Shown here piece by piece: positions 50,782 through 59,212 of a stretch of 64,000 bases of DNA (position 1 is the stretch's first letter; every line of letters begins with the position of its first letter). The translations under genes were made by a program, and so were the position numbers. Source of the DNA: Flavobacteriales bacterium (lineage in GTDB: Bacteria; Bacteroidota; Bacteroidia; Flavobacteriales_D; Crocinitomicaceae); the NCBI GenBank assembly GCA_947500875.1, contig CANMUN010000003.1, forward strand, positions 23,228 through 87,227, read 5' to 3'. The notes beneath the pieces were generated by a model. It did not search any database, had not been told where the DNA came from, and saw only the letters and a program-made list of their open reading frames with translations.

Positions 50782-52179
50782 TTATTGCTTTCGACCTACA
50801 GCCCAATAAACCGGCAGCCCCAAGAAGACGATGAACAAACCGCTCAAGGTGTTCAAAGGGCTATGAACCATCAATAGGATGCAAATAAAGGCGGTGATGA
50901 CAATATAAATCAGCGGTAGAATGGGGTAACCAAAGGCTAAATAGGGTCTTGGAGCATTGGGTTCTTTTACCCTCAAGCGAAAAATTCCAGCAATGGTTAT
51001 AATGTAAAACAAAAGGCTGGCAAAGGTGCTGTAGGTCAATAAATCGCCGTAGGTTCCCGATAGGCAAAGCAAAGAAGCCCAAAGGCACTGAATCCATAGA
51101 GCAACGGATGGAATCCCTTGGGAATTTATTTTTGCGGCACTTTTAAGAAACAATCCATCCTGCGCCATCGCATGGTAAAGCCGAGATCCTGCTAAAATTA
51201 ACCCGTTATTACACCCGAAGGTTGAAATCATAATCAATCCCGCCATAATTAAAGCCCCAGGTTCTCCAAAAATCACTTGAGCCGCGGCGGCACCCACCCT
51301 ATTACTAGGGGCATTCATGATGGATTCGTTGGACAGCAGCATCAGGTATGCAAGGTTTGCTAAAACATAGACAACGGTTACGATGAGGGTTCCTAAAAAC
51401 AAACTTCGTGGGATGTTTTTTTGAGGATTTTTAATTTCTCCTGCAATGAAGGTTACATTGTTCCATGCATCGGCAGAGAAAAGCGCGTTGATCATGGTTG
51501 CTCCTAAGGCTACCACGAGCGCCCAACCGGTGAGAGGAGTAACCGAGATTTCGCCGTTTGCAGCGGTACTTGTTTTGAACGCCTTCCAAGCATCCACCCA
51601 ATTGTTCTGGAAAACGTTTGTTTTTAAACCGAAATACACGCCCAGTATAATTAATCCAAAAAGGGCAAATAATTTAGCCGAAGTAAACACGAATTGAATG
51701 ATTTTACCATTACGCAATCCTTTTGCATTGATTAACGTCAACAAGATTACCGACCCAATAGCAATGAGTTGGGCAAACTGAATTTTTACTAGGCCTAGAT
51801 CTAAAAAAGTAGCATTCAAGGACGGAAAAAAAACCGCTGAATATTTTGCAAAAGCAACAGCCACGGCTGCAATAACACCTGTTTGAATTACGGTGAAAAC
51901 AGTCCACCCGTAAAGAAACGACGGTAAACGACCGAAGGCGCGTTGAATGTAAACATATTGTCCTCCGGCATTGGGCATCATTCCCGCCAATTCACCGTAA
52001 CTCAAGGCGGCTAAAACGGTTATTACCCCCGTTAACACCCATAAGAGTAACAGCCATGCAGGAGAACCTATATCGTTCATCATGATGGAGGAAACAATGA
52101 ATATACCGGATCCAATCATGGACCCTGCAACTAATAATGTCGCATCGAGAAGGCCTAAACGTTTGTTTTTTTCTTCCAA
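50782..52179 (-). CDS. APC superfamily amino acid permease
   Basis: LLDATLLVAGSMIGSGIFIVSSI; about 12 TM segments. Confidence 0.92.
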   Translation of the reverse strand: MEEKNKRLGLLDATLLVAGSMIGSGIFIVSSIMMNDIGSPAWLLLLWVLTGVITVLAALSYGELAGMMPNAGGQYVYIQRAFGRLPSFLYGWTVFTVIQTGVIAAVAVAFAKYSAVFFPSLNATFLDLGLVKIQFAQLIAIGSVILLTLINAKGLRNGKIIQFVFTSAKLFALFGLIILGVYFGLKTNVFQNNWVDAWKAFKTSTAANGEISVTPLTGWALVVALGATMINALFSADAWNNVTFIAGEIKNPQKNIPRSLFLGTLIVTVVYVLANLAYLMLLSNESIMNAPSNRVGAAAAQVIFGEPGALIMAGLIMISTFGCNNGLILAGSRLYHAMAQDGLFLKSAAKINSQGIPSVALWIQCLWASLLCLSGTYGDLLTYSTFASLLFYIITIAGIFRLRVKEPNAPRPYLAFGYPILPLIYIVITAFICILLMVHSPLNTLSGLFIVFLGLPVYWAVGRKQ

Positions 52180-52190
52180 AAACTCAATTA

Positions 52191-53717
52191 TTACTCTTCG
52201 TTTAAGTTCTCAGAGGCATCAACAATTGCGTCGTGTCCTCTCAATGAGGCGAGGTAATTCGGGTCGTTGAGGTTGCTTTTTCTTCGAGAGTATAGAAAAT
52301 AAACAAGTACCCCAAAACTTGACCAAATGATGAAGGCAATCCAAGTATCAGGCCGGACAAAATACATCAATCCGAAATTAAACATAGCACCAAGGGGACC
52401 AATTACAAAAAGCAACGGCGTTTTAAAAGGCCTTTCCAACTGAGGTTGTTTAATTCTTAAAACCACTACAGCAATCGAGATCATGGCAAATGCCAATAGG
52501 GTACCCATGGAGCACATTTCTGAAACTTTATCGATAGGAGTTACCGCAGCGACTATTGAAACCACCAATCCTACCAAAAGGGTACTGATGTATGGCGTTT
52601 TATAGGTAGGGTGAATTTTGCCAAATATTTTAGGAGGAAGAAGCCCGTCTTTAGCCATTCCAAGGAAAATACGGGTTTGTCCAAGCATCATAACCAGCAT
52701 GACGGAAGTTAATCCTGCAACGGCAGCAACGGTAATAAGCACGGTTGCCCATGGCATTCCAATGCCCTCAAAGGCAGAGGCTACCGGAGCTTTTAGATCC
52801 AGCTCATTGTACTTTACCATTCCGGTAAGGACCAAAGAAACAATGATGTAGAGAATGGTACAGATTACCAAGGACATAACAATGGCAAAGGGCACGTCCT
52901 TTTTAGGGTTTTTTGCTTCGCCTGCTTGGGTCGAAACGGCATCAAAACCGATGTAGGCAAAGAAAACAATTGTTGCGGCAGTGACAACTCCCGACCATCC
53001 AAAATGACCTTTTCCAGAGGCATCAACCACTCTTTCCGGAATGAAAGGGGTGTAATTACTGGTGTCGATAAAGAAAAAACCTACGAAAATCACAAACAAT
53101 ACCACCGCCACTTTAAGAATAACGATGAGGTTGTTTGTTTTTGCGGCTTCTTTGATTCCTTTTACCAAAATGGAAGTAACAACCCAAGTTATCAATAGAG
53201 CAGGCAAGTTGAAAGCAAAAGCCGGGGCATCAATGCCCGCTGCGGCAGCTTTTTCTGCAGCAGTAACAGGGTCGTTCATGAGCCACATGGGGGGATGTAT
53301 ATCAAATTGGTGCAGCAGTTTTTCAAAATAACCGCTCCAGGCTACAGCTACGGTGGTAGCTCCCATCATGTATTCCAGGATTAAATTCCACCCAATAATC
53401 CAAGCGAAAATTTCACCCATGGTTCCATAAGAGTAGGCATAAGCCGATCCTTCAACGGGTAAAACAGAAGAAAATTCGGCATAGCATAAAGATGCAAACA
53501 GACAGCCAACTCCGGCAATGACAAAAGATAAAGCGAGTGCAGGTCCCGCATGGTCATGAGCCGCAATCCCTGTTAAGGTAAAAATACCTCCTCCAATGAT
53601 GGCCCCAATACCTAAAGAGGTAAGCCCCCAACGGCTTAACACTCGGTTTAATTCATTTTTTTTCATTTCTGCCTCGTAGGCAGCGATGGGTTTTTTTCTC
53701 CAAGGACTTCTTGACAT
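52191..53717 (-). CDS. APC superfamily amino acid permease (CAT-like)
   Basis: LTSLGIGAIIGGGIFTLTGIAAHDHAGPALALSFVIAG; FFAYIGFDAVSTQAGEAKNPKKDVPFAI. Confidence 0.94.
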   Translation of the reverse strand: MSRSPWRKKPIAAYEAEMKKNELNRVLSRWGLTSLGIGAIIGGGIFTLTGIAAHDHAGPALALSFVIAGVGCLFASLCYAEFSSVLPVEGSAYAYSYGTMGEIFAWIIGWNLILEYMMGATTVAVAWSGYFEKLLHQFDIHPPMWLMNDPVTAAEKAAAAGIDAPAFAFNLPALLITWVVTSILVKGIKEAAKTNNLIVILKVAVVLFVIFVGFFFIDTSNYTPFIPERVVDASGKGHFGWSGVVTAATIVFFAYIGFDAVSTQAGEAKNPKKDVPFAIVMSLVICTILYIIVSLVLTGMVKYNELDLKAPVASAFEGIGMPWATVLITVAAVAGLTSVMLVMMLGQTRIFLGMAKDGLLPPKIFGKIHPTYKTPYISTLLVGLVVSIVAAVTPIDKVSEMCSMGTLLAFAMISIAVVVLRIKQPQLERPFKTPLLFVIGPLGAMFNFGLMYFVRPDTWIAFIIWSSFGVLVYFLYSRRKSNLNDPNYLASLRGHDAIVDASENLNEE

Positions 53718-53770
53718 AGTGTAATTTTGAATTGCCTAAGTTATTGTTTTTAATTTAAATCACCTAACGG

Positions 53771-54664
53771 TTACCGGAGCGAATCAAGCGTGGCTTCGAT
53801 GGGATGAGGCCTATAATTCAGTTCGATTTGCGCTTTGGTGAGATTAAATCCCGTTTTTGGGGGCCTTGGCGCTGGTTGATTCAAAATCGTTGAGTCGATG
53901 GGTTTTATCAATTGCTCGGAAACCCCTAAGTACCTTGCTACCCGAATGCCAATATCAAAAATGGAGAGGGTCTCTGGACCGCACACATGGTAAATGCCTT
54001 TTGCATTGTTCTCGACGATGGACAAACATCCTTTGGATAAATCTACTGCCCAAGTAGGAGCCCGAAAATGGTCTGTAATGAGCGATACTTCTTTACCCTG
54101 CGATAGTTCCTGTATTAACCATGAGAAAATATTGGATTTATTCAACTGATGGCCTTTTCCGTAAACAATGATGGTTCGAGCTATGGCCCAATTATTATAC
54201 TCGGACCTTACTAAATCTAGCTCAGCCAACCATTTTGATTTACCATAAACACTCAAAGGATGTGGGACATCGGTTTCTGAATAATTTCCTTGTTTCCCGT
54301 CGAAAATAAAATCGGTTGAAAGTAAGGTGAAATGAATGCTTTTATTTTTTGCGATTTCAAATAACCGTTGGCTTGCGAGGTGATTTACCTCGTAACAATG
54401 GCTCGGATTCAATTCGCATGCATCGACATTGGTCATGGCCGCTGTGTGAATAATATGCGTGAACGGTTCTTGGTTTAAAAAAGAGACAACCCCGTCGTGT
54501 TGAGTTAAATCCAAGGAGCGGTAATTTTCAGAAGGACAATCGGGATTGCGGTTTTCACCGGAAGAAACCCCAAAAAAGGAGAGCTTTCGTTCCAAGCAAT
54601 CATGCACCAATTTTTGTCCAAGTAATCCATTGGATCCCGTGATTAAAACTCTTACAGCTCCCAT
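53771..54664 (-). CDS. SDR family oxidoreductase, dTDP-4-dehydrorhamnose reductase-like (RfbD-like)
   Basis: VLITGSNGLLGQKLV, HTAAMTNVDACELNP, STDFIFDGKQGNYSETDVPHPLSVYGKSKWLAE. Confidence 0.88.
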   Translation of the reverse strand: MGAVRVLITGSNGLLGQKLVHDCLERKLSFFGVSSGENRNPDCPSENYRSLDLTQHDGVVSFLNQEPFTHIIHTAAMTNVDACELNPSHCYEVNHLASQRLFEIAKNKSIHFTLLSTDFIFDGKQGNYSETDVPHPLSVYGKSKWLAELDLVRSEYNNWAIARTIIVYGKGHQLNKSNIFSWLIQELSQGKEVSLITDHFRAPTWAVDLSKGCLSIVENNAKGIYHVCGPETLSIFDIGIRVARYLGVSEQLIKPIDSTILNQPAPRPPKTGFNLTKAQIELNYRPHPIEATLDSLR

Positions 54665-54891
54665 ATGGATTTCTTACGTTGCGATTGAAATTGAAAATAA
54701 TGTTTGTGTTCCAATATCCAAGCCATGATAAGGTACAGTAAAACCGGGGAACCTAGGCCTAAAAAAGAAAAGTAAATGAAGCCTAAACGTACTTTATAAG
54801 GGTGGATTCCCAATTTTCTCGCCCACCAAAGACAAACGCCATAGGACTGCAATTCGAAAAAGAAAATAATTTTTTGAAGGAACCTTCTCAT
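54652..54891 (-). CDS. PspC-domain small membrane protein
   Basis: SYGVCLWWARKLGIHPYKVRLGFIYFSFLGLGSPVLLYLIMAWIL. Confidence 0.75.
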   Translation of the reverse strand: MRRFLQKIIFFFELQSYGVCLWWARKLGIHPYKVRLGFIYFSFLGLGSPVLLYLIMAWILEHKHYFQFQSQRKKSIWEL

Positions 54892-55796
54892 GGATCAACA
54901 ATTTTGCGTCCTCTTTCACAGGTTAAACAAGCAGACTTCATGCAAAGTTGCCGATAAATTTCCATAATTGCATGGCTTTCGAAGGCATTTTTCGGGATAT
55001 TTCCGGTTAACCTAAATTTTTGAGTTATTCGGTTGTTTTCCGTTGGAAGGCTTTGGCTTATGAAGATGAGTTCTTCGGAATTCAACGCATCAATGGCCCA
55101 AGGTATCAGACCGTTCACTACAAGTTGCTGGTATTCAAATGGAGTGAAACTGGTTGTTTTAAGGAGTTGCAGAATATCCATCCATGCTGTTGGATGTTTT
55201 TGATGAATTTCTTCGTGTAATTTGTTTAGAATTTTAGTGAATGTATGGTGGGCACGTTGCCGTGATTTCCAAGGAATCTGGGTATAGGTGGTGCTGTAGC
55301 CCAATAGGTAATGGATTGTTTGAATAAATAGACCGTTTTCGATTTTCTTACGATGCATACGCCTGATCCAATGTTCCTTTAATATGGAATAGGAGAACTT
55401 TTGTTGGATGAAAGAGCAAGGTAGCGACTTAGATGTCTGCTCTTTCATTAAGGCAAGGCACGCTAGAATTTTAGGATCTATTTCATATGTGATTAGGGGG
55501 ATTCCCTCAATGAGCACGGGTTTATCATTGTATGCAACAACGTGGAGTATTACGTTATTATAGTTGAGGTCTGTATGATGCTTATGTCGGTACCAATCGG
55601 ATGCTTTAAGATGGATTTCTATCGATCCGTGCCAGGTTAATCCGTCGAATTCAAGGATGGCGTTTTGGAAGTCCGGACCTGGTGCGTCTTGATTCCAATC
55701 TCCCGCATAAAGTATTTTTATGGCGCGTTCTGATTGGTTGCCTTTCGACGGCAATATTCTCTGATTCCACGCCCATTGCAACACCCTTTCAACCAC
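54888..55796 (-). CDS. DUF2851 family protein (short form)
   Basis: IKILYAGDWNQDAPGPDFQNAILEFDGLTWHGSIEIHLKASDWYRHKHHTDLNYNNVILHVVAYND. Confidence 0.82.
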   Translation of the reverse strand: MVERVLQWAWNQRILPSKGNQSERAIKILYAGDWNQDAPGPDFQNAILEFDGLTWHGSIEIHLKASDWYRHKHHTDLNYNNVILHVVAYNDKPVLIEGIPLITYEIDPKILACLALMKEQTSKSLPCSFIQQKFSYSILKEHWIRRMHRKKIENGLFIQTIHYLLGYSTTYTQIPWKSRQRAHHTFTKILNKLHEEIHQKHPTAWMDILQLLKTTSFTPFEYQQLVVNGLIPWAIDALNSEELIFISQSLPTENNRITQKFRLTGNIPKNAFESHAIMEIYRQLCMKSACLTCERGRKIVDP

Positions 55797-55809
55797 CCTT
55801 AAATATACG

Positions 55810-55836
55810 AAAAAAGCCGGGCAAAGCCCGGCTTTT
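55810..55836 (-). terminator. Rho-independent terminator after the OmpA/PD40 gene
   Basis: AAAAGCCGGGC-AAA-GCCCGGCTTTT, 11-bp stem, T-run on minus strand. Confidence 0.85.
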
Positions 55837-55853
55837 CGTATGTTTTTTTAAGT

Positions 55854-58124
55854 TTAACGCGGCAATGGATCGGTGTATTTGGTGTAATTTGGATCTGCGT
55901 TGCATGGAGCTTTGGGGTCAAAGGTTTTGGGGATGTCCGTTCCCGGTTGCATTACGATTTTCACCGTAGTTCTACGGTTCATTTGGTGCAAGGCCTCAAA
56001 CTTAACTTTATCCGCCTTGAATTGATTGATGTAGGCCTCCGTTAATACTTGCTCCACCCCTTTGTCATCCGTATATTTTGCAGGCTCGCTTTCTCCTTTA
56101 CCAAACGGAATGACGCGGCACGCATTATTAGGATCAATGCCTACTAAATGATTGTATACGGCTTTAGCACGGTTTTCCGAAAGTGCTTGGTTGTGAATTT
56201 CGGTGTCCCGAGCATCCGTATGAGAATACAATTCTATGATGATATCTGGATTGTCTTTTAATAACTCAACAAGGAATTTCAAAGAATCCATTGACTTGCA
56301 CCATTCTTTCTTATTCTTGGAAGTAGTGTCGGTTACAAAGGTCCATTTATCCAAATGATAGCGAATTTCAGGGGTACGTAATTCAATAGGAATTAACTGA
56401 ATTTCAACCACGAAACTTTTGGATTGTTCTAAAACCCCTTCTCCGTTCGGACCTTTGGTGGTTATCGTTGCGGGTTTTACCATTGGAAAATAGCGCGCTT
56501 TCGCAGCTTTGATTTCATATTCAAAACCACCGTTGATGTATCGAGGCCGGGATTTATCGCTTTTTCTATCAGCCCATTTATCCGTATATCCTTTTTTGGT
56601 TCCCTTGTTTCCATCGTTGGTCAGGCCCTCCCAAGTTTGCCCATTTTTTTCAACCACGGTAACCCGGGCACCTTCGATTTTTTTGTTTTTGTTTCCAATT
56701 TCATACACCATAACCTGAAGGTCGTAGTTTACCGGAGGGGTTGTGAAAGAATAAATATCCGGTGCATAGGTTCGATTTTTAGGGTTGGACCTCTCTGAGG
56801 TAAAATAACCGCTCTTAAGGTCTTTACGGATGGTTAACGCATAGTCATTCGCAGGAGAATTGATTGGTTTCAACATATTTTCCGGTTTCCCCCAAGTTTT
56901 GTCTACTGCAGTTTTAGATGTTTGAATGACGGCTTTGAAAATATCTAAACCACCGATTCCTGGATGTCCATCGCTTGCGAAGAAAAACAAACTATCGTCA
57001 GAGGAAAGGGAGGGGAACAACTCGTTTCCAGCCGTGTTAATGGTGGGCCCCATGTTAAACACCTGCATTGTATCCCAGCTTTTGGCTTTCTTGTCGTATT
57101 TGATATACCACAAGTCTTTTCCTCCATACCCCCCTGGCATGTTGGAAGCGAAAATAAGCATCATTCCGTCCGCTGTTAAGCATGGGTGACCGATGGAAAT
57201 TTCTTCCGCAGAGAGAAACGTTGAGTCCTTTTGTTTGTCATTGATTTGTTTTTTTAACGCCCCTTTTAGGTTAATTTCATGCACGTTTTCCCATTCTTCT
57301 CCTGATTTATCAGCAGACCAAATTTCACATCCTAAATTCTTTTTGGGTTGCGAAGGACAACGTGTAAAGTACAGGGTTTTACCTTTTTTGTCCATGATGG
57401 CCGTTCCCTCGTTGTCTTTCGTGTTGATAATGTTGTTGTTATCAATGCTTTTCGCACCAACAAAATCTCCTTTTGCATCAAAATCAGCCACCCAAATATC
57501 CATAAATTTTTCACCGGTAATAGGGTCTCTTTGCGGGTTGATTACACCTTCTCGCTGCGTTCCAAAATATATTTGAGCCTCTTTTTTCTCTGAAAGAAAT
57601 GGCGCCATGTCAAATTCTTTTGCGTTAAGCTTGTCTTCAGCTTTCACGTCATATTTAGATTCTTTGTCATGAACATCTGCTTGCTCAGAACAAGTACTGA
57701 TTAAACCATCAATGTTGATTGAAGACTCTTTACCGCGCTTGTTTTTATAATTGGTGTAGCTTTCCTTCGCTTTTTTCAATTCACCGCTCATACGAAGCAT
57801 TTCTCCGTGGTAGTAATATACCATCGGATCAACGTCATAGTACTTCAGCTCAATACTCGAACCATACCATTGGGCGGCTTTGTCGTATTGCTCCATTTTA
57901 CGGTAGCAATCGGCAAGTTTAAAGGCCATGGAACCTTTTTCCGTGATGGACTTTCCTTTATTGGTCATTTTGTTGTAAGCCGCTTCTAATTTTGGCATAG
58001 CTTCGAAATACCTGCCGGAATCATAGAGTTTTACGGCTTCTGCAACATATTTGGGTTGCGGGGATTGGGCGTGAGCAAGCGTCATTACGGTAATGCATAA
58101 GACGGTAGTAAAAAGTTGCTTCAT
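55854..58124 (-). CDS. OmpA-family protein with TPR, PD40 propeller and carboxypeptidase-regulatory-like region (PorE-like architecture)
   Basis: N-terminal TPR (FKLADCYRKMEQYDKAAQWYGSSIEL), PD40 repeats (NELFPSLSSDDSLFFFASDGHPGIGGLDIF), OmpA C-terminus (IIIELYSHTDARDTEIHNQALSENRAKAVYNHLVG). Confidence 0.88.
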   Translation of the reverse strand: MKQLFTTVLCITVMTLAHAQSPQPKYVAEAVKLYDSGRYFEAMPKLEAAYNKMTNKGKSITEKGSMAFKLADCYRKMEQYDKAAQWYGSSIELKYYDVDPMVYYYHGEMLRMSGELKKAKESYTNYKNKRGKESSINIDGLISTCSEQADVHDKESKYDVKAEDKLNAKEFDMAPFLSEKKEAQIYFGTQREGVINPQRDPITGEKFMDIWVADFDAKGDFVGAKSIDNNNIINTKDNEGTAIMDKKGKTLYFTRCPSQPKKNLGCEIWSADKSGEEWENVHEINLKGALKKQINDKQKDSTFLSAEEISIGHPCLTADGMMLIFASNMPGGYGGKDLWYIKYDKKAKSWDTMQVFNMGPTINTAGNELFPSLSSDDSLFFFASDGHPGIGGLDIFKAVIQTSKTAVDKTWGKPENMLKPINSPANDYALTIRKDLKSGYFTSERSNPKNRTYAPDIYSFTTPPVNYDLQVMVYEIGNKNKKIEGARVTVVEKNGQTWEGLTNDGNKGTKKGYTDKWADRKSDKSRPRYINGGFEYEIKAAKARYFPMVKPATITTKGPNGEGVLEQSKSFVVEIQLIPIELRTPEIRYHLDKWTFVTDTTSKNKKEWCKSMDSLKFLVELLKDNPDIIIELYSHTDARDTEIHNQALSENRAKAVYNHLVGIDPNNACRVIPFGKGESEPAKYTDDKGVEQVLTEAYINQFKADKVKFEALHQMNRRTTVKIVMQPGTDIPKTFDPKAPCNADPNYTKYTDPLPR

Positions 58125-58177
58125 ACTTGAGGTTTAATTAAAACTTGCAGTTCCGAGCAAAAATAGGAAAAGAAACA

Positions 58178-59212
58178 TTAATATCCAAAAGGCATTTGTT
58201 CCCAAAAAGATAAAACTTCCTTAAAATTATCCGGCAGTTCCGAATCAAAACCCAAGAATTCACCGTTTTCAGGATGCTTAAATCCCAGCGTTTTTGCGTG
58301 TAATGCTTGGCCAGGAAGCAGTTTTAGAACCTCCTCGATGCGTGATTTTTGTGCCCCGGAAAGGTGGGTTTTCGGTGCCTTCATTCCCCCATATTCAGGG
58401 TCGTTAAATAAAGGATGACCAATGGATTGCATATGCACTCGAATCTGGTGCGTTCGGCCGGTTTCTAGACGGCACTCTACCAGCGTAGCCAATCCAAAAT
58501 TCTTCAACGGTTGGTAGTGCGTTATCGCAATTTTACCCTCTGTTTCCGTATCATAAACGGTCATGATTTTTCGGTTTTTTATTGACCTCCCGATGTTTTT
58601 AACCACGGTTCCTCCTTCTTGAAGGTTCCCCCATACCAAAGCATGGTAAATCCTTTGCGTCGTTTTGTCAAAGAACTGTTTGGCTAAATGGGTTAGTGCA
58701 TCCTCCGTTTTTGCCACGACTAATAACCCCGAGGTGTTTTTATCAATGCGATGTACGAGTCCGGGGCGCCCGTAAAAGTTATTAGGCAGGGATGGCAGAT
58801 TTTCAAAATGGTATACCAATCCATTCACCAAAGTGCCGGAATAGTTGCCATAGCCGGGATGTACCACAAGCCCACTCGGTTTGTTTAAGACCAACAAAGC
58901 ATCGTCTTCGTAAAGGATATTTAAGTTTAAGTCTTGTGGGATTAATTTAAGTTCCCGGACGGGATAGGGCATGACGATCGAAATGTCATCCTTTGGTTTG
59001 ACGCGATGGTTGGGTTTAACCGCTTTTCCATTCACCAAAATATTGCCGTTACGGGCAGCTACCTGAATTCGGTTTCGCGATGTTTTTGGAAGCCGATCTA
59101 TCAGATATTTATCGATCCGTAAAATTTGCTGTCCGGCATCTACGTGAAATCGGTGGTGTTCAAATAAGTCCTCCTCGTCATGTTCGGCAATATCATCGAT
59201 CTTATTCAACAC
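58178..59212 (-). CDS. RluA/RluD family pseudouridine synthase with S4 domain
   Basis: LVNGLVYHFENLP, GLVHRIDKNTSGLLVVAKTE, RLETGRTHQIRVHMQSIGHPLFNDPEYG. Confidence 0.95.
   Translation of the reverse strand: MLNKIDDIAEHDEEDLFEHHRFHVDAGQQILRIDKYLIDRLPKTSRNRIQVAARNGNILVNGKAVKPNHRVKPKDDISIVMPYPVRELKLIPQDLNLNILYEDDALLVLNKPSGLVVHPGYGNYSGTLVNGLVYHFENLPSLPNNFYGRPGLVHRIDKNTSGLLVVAKTEDALTHLAKQFFDKTTQRIYHALVWGNLQEGGTVVKNIGRSIKNRKIMTVYDTETEGKIAITHYQPLKNFGLATLVECRLETGRTHQIRVHMQSIGHPLFNDPEYGGMKAPKTHLSGAQKSRIEEVLKLLPGQALHAKTLGFKHPENGEFLGFDSELPDNFKEVLSFWEQMPFGY

Noticed and set aside
50782-53717. Tandem APC permeases as a recent duplication
   Set aside because: The two proteins differ clearly in length and sequence, so they are distinct family members rather than a recent tandem copy
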